Both the position numbers and the translations under genes were made by a program. Of a stretch of 64,000 nucleotides of DNA, positions 11,169-22,923 are shown one piece after another. The DNA comes from Lasiosphaeria ovina. Its lineage: Eukaryota; Ascomycota; Sordariomycetes; Sordariales; Lasiosphaeriaceae. The notes under the pieces are model-generated. The model was not told where the DNA came from. It made no database searches and saw only the letters and a list, made by a program, of their open reading frames with translations. Positions within the stretch are counted from its first letter, which is position 1. Every line of letters starts with the position of its first letter. Location: contig JAULSN010000002.1 in assembly GCA_033439765.1 (NCBI GenBank), positions 3,844,001 to 3,908,000 on the forward strand, in the 5' to 3' direction.

Positions 11169-14100
11169 TCACCGCTTCAGTGTCTTTTGCTTCTGCGCAT
11201 CCGTAGCCACGTTCCTCCCCTCTACGAGCAGCCCCTTCCGCCTCCGCACGCCGTCCATGTACCGCTTCGCCACGTTCTCGCGGTCGCCAAACTCGCCCAG
11301 GTCCTCCAGGTCGTCTTCAGTAAAGGGCACCCAGAAAGGGTCCTCGTCGAGAATTTCGAAGCCCGTGAAGATGAGCTGCGGCTGCGCGGCGCCCGACGTG
11401 CGCTTGCGCATCTCGTCGGCGAACCCGAACGACTCGGCCACGGGCAGCAGCGCCTGGATCGTGAAGAACGGCGTGCCCTCGTTCATGGCCTCGGACAGGA
11501 CTGTTCCGCGCCGGCGCGTCAGCACGTCGTAGACGCGTCCGAGTACTTCGGCTATTTTTGGGGGGGACGGTGTGTTAGTATGTGGCTTGTTTTTGTTCGT
11601 AGAGTAGTGTGACTATGTGTATTTGGGGGGGGGGTGGAGGTGGGCTGTGCTGGGGGTGAAAGAAATTAGAGGGCTGTAACAGAAAGGGACTGGACATACT
11701 GCTTGCTTGAATCTCGCACGAGTACATGGCCAACATCAGGCGTGGCGACCAGTCGAGGAAGCCCTTGTGGATGGACTGCTGCACAGTCTTGATGACCTCG
11801 CCCGTCAGCCGGCCAACCCTGTCGCGCGCGGGTATCTCTTCCTCGGCTGCCGCAACGGTGACGTCCTCGATGAAGACGGCGACTCCCTCGACGGGTTCGT
11901 GGCACAGCGGCCCCTGGTTCGTTGCCAGCTGGAAACCGTACGTTATCCTGTCGCAGAGGTGAGCGGCTTGCAGCCTCTCGTTGGCCATCGGGCCGCGGCT
12001 ATCCTTGTCGCGGTTCTTATCGAAGGCTTTGGAGAAGTACTGCCCCTTGGTAGCGTCGATGAGGAGATTTGACCCCGAACGCCTTGGCCCAAAAGACACA
12101 ATGCGGTCGACTACGCCTTTCCAGGAATCTCGACCCTTTCCGCTCTCCAACTGGGCCAAAAGCTGTGTCCTGAGCTCTTCAGGCGTTAGACACGGTCCTA
12201 TCGGTACGCCTTCGTCGTCCTCGTCCAGCTTTTCGCCCGGTGGGGTAGCGATTCCGGCTTCTGTCGAATCCGCCGCTTGAGACGAGGGCCCCGTCTCACC
12301 GGCAGCTCCTCGGTCAGAGAATAATCGCTTGATGCCGCCGGAATTCTTTCTCAGAAAGCTGGTAACGTTGGATGGAATGGGCGTGACCCGCAGCGTGACT
12401 GTCACCTGTTTGGAACTCGTCGTTCCCACCACAACGCCGCGTCCGAGGTCTTTGTTGGCAGGGGGCCGCATCTCCTCGGCGCGGACAGTGGTCTCGCGGT
12501 AAGGCACAATGGGTGCACTAGCTTGGATCTCGCAGCGGGCAAAGCGCTCACGCAGATCGGTCAAGCAGCGTTCGAGATGTAGCTCGCCGGCAGTCAGTAA
12601 CACGTGCTCGCCGCTGGAGAACTGTTCATACTCGGCGCACGGGTCACTTTGGACAAGTAAACGGAGGCCCTTGATCATGTTGTCCAGGTCGGATGGGTTG
12701 ACAGGTTCCAGAGCCACACGGACGATAGGCCGACCGGCGATGTTTGCGATTCCAGCAAGATTGACTGCTCCTTCTAGCTGACTGCACAGTGTGCCGGATT
12801 TGAGAATACCACTACCATCAAGCCCACGAATGCCGAAGACGACGCCAGCGGGCACAGAATCAAGGGCTTCAAGATTCCGCCCCATCAGCATGTAGAGTGC
12901 GGCTACCGTTACCGTCTTAGGTACCGACGAGGCGAGCGGGTCGGCAGGCGAGAATTTGGGGGGGATGACGTAGACTAGGTCGCCGACAGACAGTACACCG
13001 GAATAGATACGTGCGAATCCTATTAGGTGCTCGGGCTCGACCTCTTTGTCGCCGGCATCTGTATTCTTCTGTTCCAATGTGGCGCCCGACATCGCGTTTG
13101 TGAGACCGTCCACGGCACCGTCGGCAGCGGCAGCAGCTGCCTGTGCTTGAGCTGCCTCGGCACGCTTCTTCCGGGCAAGGTCTCGCGCCTCTACCCCGTT
13201 GAGGGGCCCGCGTCGTTTATTTTCAGGCAACTCGCTCTCGGGAATGGAGACCATCTTGCTGACGTAGGCAACCATGGGGTCCAATGGCGATTTCTTGAAC
13301 GAAACCATAGCGTCCTTGATTTTGGGGTCGACATGGTCTGCCCCGGGCACATTCTGCAACAGATCGGGCAGCCGTTCTGCTTGTGCTATCCTCGGCGACG
13401 GGAGGGATTCTACCACCGAAACTAGAAGAGCTACTGAAAGGGGCAACCAGGATGCAAAAACTGTGGTCAGGAGTAGCCTCGGATCCCGAGAGCGGAGGAC
13501 ATGGGGAGGAACTGTCAGGTTGAGAGACTTTGTGATCTTTTCCAGAAGCACGGGATCCCCCCTCCCGCTGTCACCGCCAGCTGTGGCCTGGTAGACGGCC
13601 CAAATCTGATCCAGCACCAGCTGAACGAAAAGGGGCTTGAGAGAGCGGCCCTTCAGGTGCTTGGGCCCCAGGACTTTCTTCGTCTTGGTGTCTAGATAGA
13701 AATTGCCCCAAAGAACCTTCTCGAGAGAACTGCGCTTGATGCCAAGCTTCTTCTCGTAGAGACCGGCAAACTGCCTGACGGTAAAAGCCCAGCCGTCGAT
13801 GGCGCTGCCAAAGATGACGTTGTTTTTCTCGGGGGCAAAGTAGAGCTCCTCGTCGTCACGCTCCTCAAACAGGAGGTCGTCAGAGTCGGTTTGCTGGTCT
13901 GCGAGCTTGGCCTCCTTAGCGGCGGCGGCGGCGACTCGTTCCTCTATGCGTTCGCGCCAGTTGAGGTCCTCTTCCATGCGCTCTCCCTGGAAGAAACTTC
14001 CGAGCACGGCGTTGACCTGCTCGAGGATCTTGCTCAGGTGAATGTAAGCCTCGGTGGGCGTCATCCTCAGCTCGGTAACTAGGCGGTCGATCTTGTTGAT

Positions 14101-14562
14101 GACCAAAAGCGGCTTGAGCTTCTCGGTCCACGTCTGCCTCAGGACTGTCACTGTCTGGCTGCACACACCCTCGACGGCGTCGACCAGCACGACGGCGCCG
14201 TCGCAGAGACGTGAGGCGGTCGAAACCTCGCTGCTGAAGTCGATGTGGCCGGGAGAGTCGATAAGGTTGATGAGATACTCCTTAGCCTCGGGAGCTGCTT
14301 CCGGGTTTGCCCGCCGCAGCATGGAAAAATAGAGGGAAATGGCCGACGACTCCATGGTGATACCACGCAACTGCTCATCTGGCCGCGAGTCCAGGTAGCG
14401 GATCTTGCCGGCCAGCTTGGCTGAAATAATACCATTGGTGGCGAGCAGGGCGTCAGTGAGCGACGTCTTGCCATGGTCGACATGGGCTAGGATGCAGATA
14501 TTCCGCACATTGTCCGCGTTTTGCTGGAGCTGGGCCAGCTTCTCGGGGCTGACAACAGGCAT
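11169..14562 (-). CDS. ria1: Ribosome assembly GTPase Efl1/Ria1 (EF2-like)
   Basis: Exon 1 runs 14562-11700 and exon 2 runs 11551-11169, split by a phase-1 intron (GTATGT...AATAG) that contains a long C-run. The product is 1,081 residues, close to yeast Ria1/Efl1. GTPase motifs are plain: AHVDHGKT (26-33), DSPGH (102-106) and NKID (156-159). EF2-type domains follow, including a beta-barrel segment containing [11 protein letters not shown]. An Efl1-type acidic insert lies around residues 220-245, and the C-terminal EF2 domain IV/V has YSCEIQAS at the splice junction. Known function: with Sdo1 it evicts Tif6 (eIF6) from the late pre-60S subunit in the cytoplasm so that subunits can join. The ATG at 14562 is the first in frame and leads directly into the GTPase domain. 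It sits convergent to eIF4B, a functional neighbour but with no sign of shared control. Confidence 0.95.
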
Positions 14563-15605
14563 TTTGTCTTCTTTTGTGGCCCGAGTGAGGGATGAAATGA
14601 GGTTTGAGTCACAAGAGAACTGTTACGTTTGAAGCGAGTTCGTGCAAGAAATGTGGGAGATTCGCTCGCAAAAAAATAAACTCAAATGGGTAATCAGCTA
14701 AGCCGCCGTCTTGTGAGAGGCTTTGATCTGAGGTATTCCGTGCAGGACGTACGTTGGCGACTAACACGCCAGCCTGCATGCACCCGACACAGAGGCAGGA
14801 CACAAAGGTCGTTGACGACAAAAATCTCAGAACCGAAGATTTGAAGTTGAGGTCCAACGTCCGGTCCAGGACTCTGGAAAATGGTGCGGATGTCGGCCTA
14901 TACTTATTGTCTGTGACGAATATATACAGGTATCCGTCGCTGATGTTCAAGGGTTGTTGCATTGAAAGTAGGACTTTGTATCTTGGGAAGACCAAAAGGG
15001 GGTGGGCAAGGTTGCTAACCGCATTCGACGATGAATAATTCTGAATCAACTTGACGGTGGGTCCAGTCCTGCAATGCGGGCCCAGGAGCCAGGACGGATT
15101 GAAGACACAGTGCTGAATCACATATAGTACTGTAATGGATGTCAATTGGAAAGTAACCCGATTTACGGATATACGTGCAGATAAAGCGGCTGCCCTGCGT
15201 CCTTGCGCCAAGACATAAATAAGAAACCCTCCCCCCGGGCGTCTCATTCTTATATTCTTAACCTTTCCATTGCCCTTCTCCTGCTATTCTTCACAATTAC
15301 ACCAGCCATACAACGTGGCGGCCGCACTTGTGATCCTTCATTTCGGCTATTGAACCTGCTCTACAATACGGATACCGCGATAGATGATGAACTCCCCCTT
15401 GCAGCTCCTCCGCTGTCACATCTCCTTCTGTCATCGCTCGTCAGCGTGAGTTTATCAATCACTGGGGTAAGAATGATGGAAAGGAAGTCTATCCTCCCTA
15501 GCTCTCTATATAATTATAATCGGCTATTGTCAAGAGAATTTGTCACTACGCATTCTAAAACCTGTAGCACATACACCTAGGTAGCTTGTTTTTCACCGTC
15601 ACATC
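14563..15605. other. Spacer upstream of EFL1
   Basis: The first few hundred bases must carry the EFL1 promoter and leader. The rest is AT-richer than the genes on either side. A 212-codon minus-strand frame from an ATG at 15247 ends at 14609, in the EFL1 leader. It has no recognisable domain and I do not call it a gene. The pseudogene that follows probably lost its N-terminal half in this region. Confidence 0.45.
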
Positions 15606-16258
15606 TTGCCAAACACCTTCACTGGACTTGGCTGCAACTCCATGTTTGTTAAGAAGATGCCAACCCTCACGCCCGGAAACGAGGCGAAATTAGTCTTCTA
15701 GCACGGTGGCAGTTTGGCCGGGTACACAACCTTCTTCTCAATCATCCCTGAGCTGAACGTCAGTATTGTCGTTCTGATCAATTCCATTGCACTCGGTGAC
15801 CCAGCAGGCTGGATCCACCAGCCCGCCCTCGAGACCATCATCGAGACCAAGAAGCCTAACGACTATGTTGCTCTCGCCGAAGAAGCCGCATTCTCACACG
15901 CCAGCAGTATCGCTAGGATTCTTATTGATTTGCAAAAGGCGCGCAAAGATATTCCGCTGCAGCGCCCTCTATCCGACTTTACTGGCCTCTACCGTGATCC
16001 GAACCAGAACTTCGTCGCCCTCGTCCGTCAAACCCCGGAGACCACGGAGCCCCAGCTGCAAATACTCTTCCAGGCACGGGAGTCTCAGGCATGGAACCTG
16101 ACACAATAGGATGACACCTTCCTTCTTGACGCAAACTTCAACGACCTCGCCAAGCGCGCGTCCTCACGTTTGTCGACGATGCGTACTACACTTTCCGGTT
16201 CGAACTTGACTCGAACGGACGAATTCGGCGGCTGTACTGGGCGCACGATCGGTCGTAG
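15606..16258 (+). pseudogene. Broken beta-lactamase/transpeptidase-fold serine hydrolase (C-terminal part)
   Basis: Reading from 15606 gives a coherent protein: PTLTPGNEAKLVF, then a TAG at 15699-15701, then HGGSLAGYTTFF, IPELNVSIVVLINS and so on to LTQ. A second TAG follows at 16107-16109, then DDTFLLDANFNDLAKR. A frameshift near 16160 is needed to reach a third piece ending YWAHDRS with a stop at 16258. HGGS followed by GYTT and a beta-strand rich in I/V fits the third catalytic box (HGG/HTG) of class C beta-lactamase-like hydrolases and D-aminopeptidases, which many filamentous fungi carry as secreted or cytosolic esterase-like enzymes. The N-terminal part with the catalytic SxxK is not recognisable upstream. 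Two stops, one frameshift and the missing half argue for a dead gene and not an unusual one. Confidence 0.75.
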
Positions 16259-17809
16259 CGGCCGAGCACCAGTACTTTGTCAAGGAGGATCAAGGCGGTG
16301 GTGGTGGTGGTGCCACGACCGAATACGGAATTCAGAGACCGATTACAAAAGACCAGTGAGTTTTATCCTAGCACTGGCGGCCCACAAACGGAGACTGTGC
16401 CCAACTAAGAGAGGATAATACCCTTTAGCAGGGAGGGAAGAAACTAGAGAGGCTGCAGCTGTCTTGGCGCTTGCTTCAACTTATTTAGGACATAAGGGGT
16501 GGGATATCTGGAGTAGAAGCTCATCAGGTATTATTGACTTAGCTGCTCATACTGGTGGGAGCGGTTGATGTGAATTAGGAGGGATCTTTCACTTCTTTCA
16601 CGCTAGCTCCTATTCCGACAGCTTGACTGGCAGCACGACAAATTGTATTCACAATGTTCTTTGTGTTTCGGTGCTACTACAAAGCACCTATGACGGCAGT
16701 TACAAGAAAAACTGCCAAATACTTCGGCAGCGGCTAGAATCTTTGGAACTGCAAGCGAGGGTGGCAGGGCAGACTAGTGAGATGGGCCTTCCAGACACCA
16801 GTTTGGTTATAGTGTCAGTCTCTCCTCGCATGTCTTCAGCATATTCTGGCAAACCCCACTGTCCCGAGCCCTAGTATCTCATCGTCACAGTAGTTATCAA
16901 AACATGACATGATCATGATATGTAAAAGCAACACGAATGAGCGGCGTGCATATCTGCAACCATCTTGTGTGCAGTGTAACAATCAATGTGTGTATGAGCA
17001 TCCAAGTTGTAGGGTTTCCAGGCCCACGACGGCCACTAGTCGACTGACGTTGAGCTCATTACACCAGGGGGGGGGCCGAGCAAGGGAGGCTCAACACGCT
17101 GGTGATAAAGAAGCCATATCTCCTCGTCGTGGCGAGTTTTGAGCTCAAGGTTGTCGGCATCTTGTCGATAGAAATCCATGCCGGTCCATAATATTACTAA
17201 ACTTAAACATTCCCCGATGCTGAACCTAGCTAGATATCATCAGTTTGCGGTCGCCAATACCTACCTAGTCCTGATAAAGTCAAACGAACGCATGCTATGT
17301 ACGTCAACGGTACTTGTAATAAGAGACTTGTAAACTCGGCGGCCAGAACACCGCTTTATGGAATGTTGTTGGTTGAGTCGTTGCACAAGTATCGAAGTAT
17401 CCGTGCCGTCGTTCTAGTGGCCAATGCATTGGCAGCTGCGATTGTCAGCTGCCAGATGCCACTCGCAGAAAAGGTGTGAAACGGTGGGCATATTTATTGG
17501 CAAAGCGAGGTTTTGGCCTTGTCGGTTCTCAACGCAACCGCACCTAAACCACGGCACGCACCAAACCCTAAACTGTCGGAGCCACAGCCAAGTTGCCCGC
17601 CGTCGAAAAATTCCACCCTGCGCAGAGTCCGGCCGCCGCCCCTCAGACACAAAAATTGAGCCCCACCGAGCAAAGCAATTTTGGGCTCGTCGCGACGGTC
17701 ACGGCACCGCACCACCCACACTCCCCTCCCCCCTCCTAGGCCAACATAGCCTGACGACTTTGAGAGAAAGTCGTATCGGCCGCGCTCAACTGCCTGCACC
17801 CCAGCCGAC
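16259..17809. other. Gene-poor spacer left of eIF3L
   Basis: About 1.55 kb with no supported gene. A short (GGT) run lies near 16294-16312 and a G-run near 17066-17074. The last 150 bases are rich in CCACC/CCTCC pyrimidine tracts and should be the eIF3L promoter and leader. Scattered AT-rich tracts between 16.4 and 17.3 kb look like decayed sequence, but I recognise no element in them. Confidence 0.45.
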
Positions 17810-19406
17810 ATGAGCACTTTCCAGACGGGCATGGCGCCAATGCGCTCCATGGGCGACGACAGCGACGTCGAGGAGGAGGCCCTCGTTGCCGACTACAAAG
17901 AACAGGTCCAGTACGAAGACCTCGACGACCTCGACACCTCCAACTCGCTGGCCCACCAACCCGACGACCTCCAGGCACGCCTCACCCAGGCTGCTCTACC
18001 CCTAGAATTCTCGGCGCCGCTCGAGGCTAAGTTCCAGAGCTACGATGCCTACTGCAGCTTGTTCCATTTCATCCTCAACTCTGAGGGTCCCGTCGACCTC
18101 GAGCCTCCCTCGGTCAGTTCCAGCCAACCCCCAAATTCCCTTTCTTCTTTTGTCTCTATGCTGTGCGTACCGACAGCTTCTTTGTGTGTCGGTTTGCTGA
18201 TCTTTTATTTTACAGTACTACTGGGCGTGGGATGTCATCGACGAATTCATCTACCAGTTCAACTCCTTCTCTACCTACCGGGCGAGGATTGCGCGGCAGG
18301 GCAACAGCGATGATATCCAGATGCTCCGCGAGAACCCCAACACCTGGGGCTGCTACAGCGTGCTCAACGTGCTGTACTCGCTGATCCAGAGGTCGCAAAT
18401 CACGGAGCAGCTGGCGGCCATGAAGCGCAACGAGGATCCCATGGCTGTCGCCGGCCAGTATGGATCCAAGAACCTCTATCGCATGCTGGGCTATTTCTCC
18501 ATCATTGGACTCCTTCGGATCCACTGCCTTCTCGGAGACTTTAGCCTCGCGCTTAAGACGCTCGACGACATTGAGTTGAACAAGAAGGCCATGTTCGCCC
18601 GCGTCATGGCCGCCCACTTCACAACCTACTACTATGTAGGCTTCTCGTACATGATGATGCGCCGCTACGGCGACGCCATCCGCATGTTCAGCCACATCTT
18701 GGTCTATGTTTCGCGGACCAAGAACTTCCAGAAGAACGCCCAGTACGACTCCATCACCAAGAAGAACGAGCAGATGTATGCCCTGATCGCCATCTGCGTT
18801 GCCTTCCACCCCACACGTTTGGACGACACCATCCACACGGCCCTCCGTGAGAAGTATGGTGACCAGCTGCTTAAGCTGCAGAAGGGCGGCCCTGACTCGC
18901 TCCCCATCTTCGAGGAGCTCTTCCGGACCGCGTGCCCCAAGTTCATCTCCCCCGTGCCCCCTGATTTTGACCACCCCGAGGCCAACGTCGACCCCATCGA
19001 GCACCACTTGTCCGTCTTCATGGACGAGGTCAAGACCAACATGTGGAGCCCAACCGTCAAGTCCTACCTGCGCCTCTACACCACTATGGACCTGAAGAAG
19101 CTCGCTGGCTTCCTCGACGTCAAGCCCGAGGACCTCCGCTCGTTGCTGCTCGTGAACAAGCAGCGGACCAAGCAGCTGCGCTGGACCGATCACGCCCTCC
19201 TCGAGGGCGAGCTGGTGAATGTCAACGACCTCGACTACGCGCTACAGGGCGTGAGTTACTGCCCTTCCCGCACCCGTGTATTTCTTGGTGAAATTGTAAT
19301 TGTGCTGACTTCAAAAACGCAGGACCTGATCCACATCTCCGAGGCCAAGGTCGGCCGCAAGCTGGTTGACTGGTATCTGCGTAACCTCTCGCGCACGTAC
19401 ACATGA
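17810..19406 (+). CDS. Translation initiation factor eIF3 subunit L, 3 exons
   Basis: Exons are 17810-18112, 18216-19250 and 19323-19406, giving 473 residues, the normal length for eIF3L. The start MSTFQTGMAPMRSMGDDSD leads into an acidic N-terminus. Diagnostic helices follow: YYWAWDVIDEFIYQFNSF (first residues of exon 2), RMLGYFSIIGLLRIHCLLGD, YYYVGFSYMMMRRYGDA and a PCI-type C-terminal segment LRLYTTMDLKKLAGFLDV. Known role: subunit of the eIF3 octameric core that binds the 40S ribosome; it is present in filamentous fungi and animals but absent from budding yeast. Intron 2 (72 nt, 19251-19322) is a multiple of three with no stop, so unspliced message would still read through with 24 extra residues. 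Confidence in the family is very high. Confidence 0.95.
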
Positions 19407-22400
19407 TGGTCTCTTGACGATGTGCCCGCATATAGTCGACGGGGAGAATCGTTGTGTAATCTGGGAAGTGTTAGGGCTATTTAGGTCTCTTTGTCAGCAG
19501 CATTGCATATCAGGCGTCTATGGGCTGGTATCGAGGACCTAGGATGGCGGGTGGCTGGCTTCAAAATATCCGGCCACAGCAGGAGGCGTCGAGAGGCAAC
19601 AGATATTGAGGCGTTGCTTCCTCGAAGGACGGTGCTGAGGGGCGCATGTCCACCAAATAGCACGTCCAGCATTATTTTTGGCCACATGGTTCTAGACTCT
19701 AGACCTGGAGATAAGACCAGAATTAATCTCGAGAATGATTTCCACGCGCGTGCTTGTACGACTCTCTGACGCCTTCACTGTGCACGCCTTCCAACGACAC
19801 TGAGAGGGAGGGGCTTGATTTGTTGTGTGTCTATTGGCCATCCCCCGCAGGTCCTGCGCGGATGGAAGCGGCAAAAGCAGGCTCGTAAGTGCGGGAGACT
19901 GGTGCGTACATGTACACCCCGGGGTATAGGCTCCTCCAAAAGCTAAGGCCGATGATGACACACTGAAACTTGACTAGCGATAGCTCTAGTAGCCCCGCGC
20001 CCACGAGCGAGTGAGGTGAGGAGCCCAAGAGGCCTCCGAGAAGGTTGGCAAAGGTTGGCATGCAGCGACATGCAGCTTTATCATTTACCAATCCTCGCCC
20101 TGTTTCTTTCGGCAGTGGTCGGTCTCCTCGGGGTATCTCGATGCCAGCTCGTCAACGGACACAAGACGTGAACGCAGAGGTATGATGAGGCTGCATATGC
20201 ACGCCCCGCAGACCAGAGCTCTGAGCTGCAGCATTTGGTTGTGTGGTTGGGTTGCTTTCGTACCTCTTTTCCTCTCCAGGTTGCCGCCCCCCCCCCTCTT
20301 CGTCTCCCACAGTGCAGTACATTGCCTGCTGCGTCGAGCCTCGAAACGAACATGCAGCGGGAAGCAGGCATACTTGCTTGTCTACCTCCCTGATGGGACG
20401 AGATTCGGTATCTTACTTTATTAACTCACCCCAACAACCAAAGAACCTGGAAGGTCCTTTCCGCTCGTCGGAGGAGCTTCGGGAGATGGGACACACACAT
20501 GGCGCGGCTGCTACGTCTGGTTGGCTGGACTGAGGCTGACTCGACGACGCATGGAAGCATATCACCACACCACACCACGCCACCTACCTAACACCATGAA
20601 AAGAAAAAAAACTGGCTCGCTGGCCTGTTGGCCACAACATCTCGGGGCACAACTCACCGCTTGCACTAGGCAGCGCGGTGCAACGCAGCGAAGCGCATCA
20701 AGGGAAGCAAGGTGGTGGTTGGGGGGGGGGGGGGGGCAAAAGGAGCTGCGAGGTTCAATAGACAAGACCACGACGGTTGTGGGCGTTGCGGGGATGCACT
20801 TAGTACTCTCCTCTCCCCCTGCTACAGCCCAATTGGCCAATGGCAGGGAGGGCGGCCTGCAAAGAGCTGTGTGAGCGATAGAGAGATTTCACACACAAGT
20901 TGGGCTTTCCTGACCGCTTCCTTGCTGAGGTGCGCACGAGGGGCGGTTCCGAGGGATACTCCGTAGAATACTTCCGAACAAGACACAATCCCGACGACAA
21001 GCTACAGATACAACAGCACCTCCCGTTTTAATAAGACACATTACACCGCTTACCACAGCACGGGGGCACCATCCATAGGGCGGCGGGTGGTCGGCACAGG
21101 CGACTTGGCGGACGGCAGCCCCGCCGATCCAACAGTCTGATTACACGGAGTAGCAGCTTGGCAGAAGCACCTGGGTCTTGTCCCGGGCCTTTCTAAAACA
21201 CTGGCGGGGGTCACCTGATGTGTCTTCACCTATTCAGTTGGATGGGGCGGGGGATGTGAAGATGCGGCGGATCTCGAGGCAGGTAGCCAGGAGTAAGAGA
21301 CTGATATCTGTCTCTATCTTGGGAGGCCGAAGTCGAACGACTACAATGACGGCAGCGGGTCCGATCGGAGGGTGATGCTTCCGGCGCGTAGACACGCAGC
21401 GGGCGCGAAAGTTGCGGGCTGTCTTTCCGTACTTACCTACCTTCCAGGTTGCTTTCGTCCTCCCATTTTTTTTGTCTTCAATGCTGACGCCCGACAACTG
21501 TCGTCCGTCCGAGCCAACATATTAGCGTCCTCCGCCCCCTGCTCTATCATGTATGTAACTCCGTCTTGAAAGGAAGGATGTACTCAGTACGCAAGACCAC
21601 AGTGTGCATGTGTTCGTTTTTGTTGCCCCAGCCTTCTTTGTCTTGGCCTGCGTGTGGAGGACGCGGGTGAGGGACGTAAAAAAACCGCCAAGACAACAAT
21701 GTCTGGGTTGATGGACGGCAACACAGCATGGATGCCAAGCGTTTCCCCAGTGCTGGGTGACGAGAGAGACTGTTTGCTCTCGCCAACTAGGAAGGGAGCT
21801 ACTATCGTTCCGCAAGTGCAGAGACAGGACGTTCTGCCGGTCGCCGCCATATCTCAGACATTGGAGATAGGAAAGGACGGGAACTTCATGATCGGCGCGG
21901 CCACACATCGGCACTGCGTTTGCTCGCAGCTTGGTGCGAAGAGCTGCCCGCGTTGGGCGTGTCTCGTGGAGGGAGGGACGATGTGCTCGACTAGTCGTAA
22001 GCGGAATAGTCTGAAGTGCATATAGCGCCGTAACGGCATGTGCTATACGTACTTTCCGTACCAAATGGAACCTAGCCGCCTTCGCGGGCAAGCTTGCAGA
22101 AGACAACACAGCTAAAATGTAAAATAAAACGGCCTCCCCTCCCCCTTGCCTGACAGGCGAAAAGTGACACCCGTCCACTCGCCAAGACAAAAGAAGAAAA
22201 AAAGTACATACGAGAGGTCTGGGCAAGATCAGGCCCGTGATCTGCTGCCATCCGAGCTCGGCCTATCATCCCATCCCATCCCTCCTCCCTCAATCCCCTT
22301 CATATCTGATCTCGAGATGTGCCAGCCTGCGAACCCCAGCATGCGCCTCCTCTTCCTGAGCGTGACGCAATAACACGAAAGCCTTCTGTTTTCCTCCCCT

Positions 22401-22923
22401 CTCCCACGTTTCCCCTTCCCTGGAGGCCATCAAGGTTTCAGTTCCTGTGCGCTCACTTTCCCCAGCAAACGGGCAGCTCAGGTGGGTACGAAGGGGAAAG
22501 CTCCCAGCAAGCAGGGAACCACCCTCATCCAACCTAAGCTACATAGGTACAGAAGCTACGACTACAGAGCAAGAGCCAAACAACATTCCCACCACCGACC
22601 CGAATACGGTCGAATCGTGATACAACACACGACGGGCATATCCCTTTTTTGCCTTCCTCACAGCCGATCGCTCCCCGACAATTCTCCCACCCGACGCACC
22701 AAGCATCGACATCATCGACATCGCACCTCCCGACGCCGTCGCTTTGCACTTCTCTACCTGCGTCGAGCCCGTCACCAACCTACACTCGCGAGCGTCTCGC
22801 AATCATCCCTTCCAACCTCGATGCATGTCAATACGATACAGCCTCTGCTGGCCCCTCCTTGAGGCCGTTTGAGCACTGGCGTAAACACAGCGGGAGAAGG
22901 TTTTCGACTGCAACCGGCCCACC
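19407..22923. other. 3.5-kb spacer with long pyrimidine-rich leader of the USP gene
   Basis: This is the longest gene-free interval in the window. It holds the eIF3L 3' end, a G-run of about 16 near 20721-20736, and from about 22.3 kb onward a C/T-rich stretch leading to the next ATG at 22924. Several CCCCT/AGGGG stress-element-like pentamers occur between 22.1 and 22.9 kb. Open frames of up to 234 codons on the minus strand lack an ATG start or coding composition. The length would allow an unannotated non-coding transcript or a long leader, but nothing here proves either. Confidence 0.45.

Noticed and set aside
14609..15247. 212-codon minus-strand ATG frame directly upstream of EFL1
   Set aside because: No domain, AT-rich irregular composition, ends inside the EFL1 leader; treated as chance until a transcript shows otherwise.
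18210..19193. 327-codon frame antisense to eIF3L
   Set aside because: A shadow of strong GC-third-position codon bias on the opposite strand; the sense strand codes an obvious eIF3L.
7844..19406. A functional translation gene cluster (eIF4B, Efl1, eIF3L)
   Set aside because: The genes lie on both strands with separate promoters and an intervening pseudogene; proximity of such common functions is expected by chance.
21522..22226. 234-codon minus-strand frame beginning with a hydrophobic leader-like sequence
   Set aside because: Its first codon is TTG and not ATG, and the rest has no coding character; the apparent signal peptide is chance.
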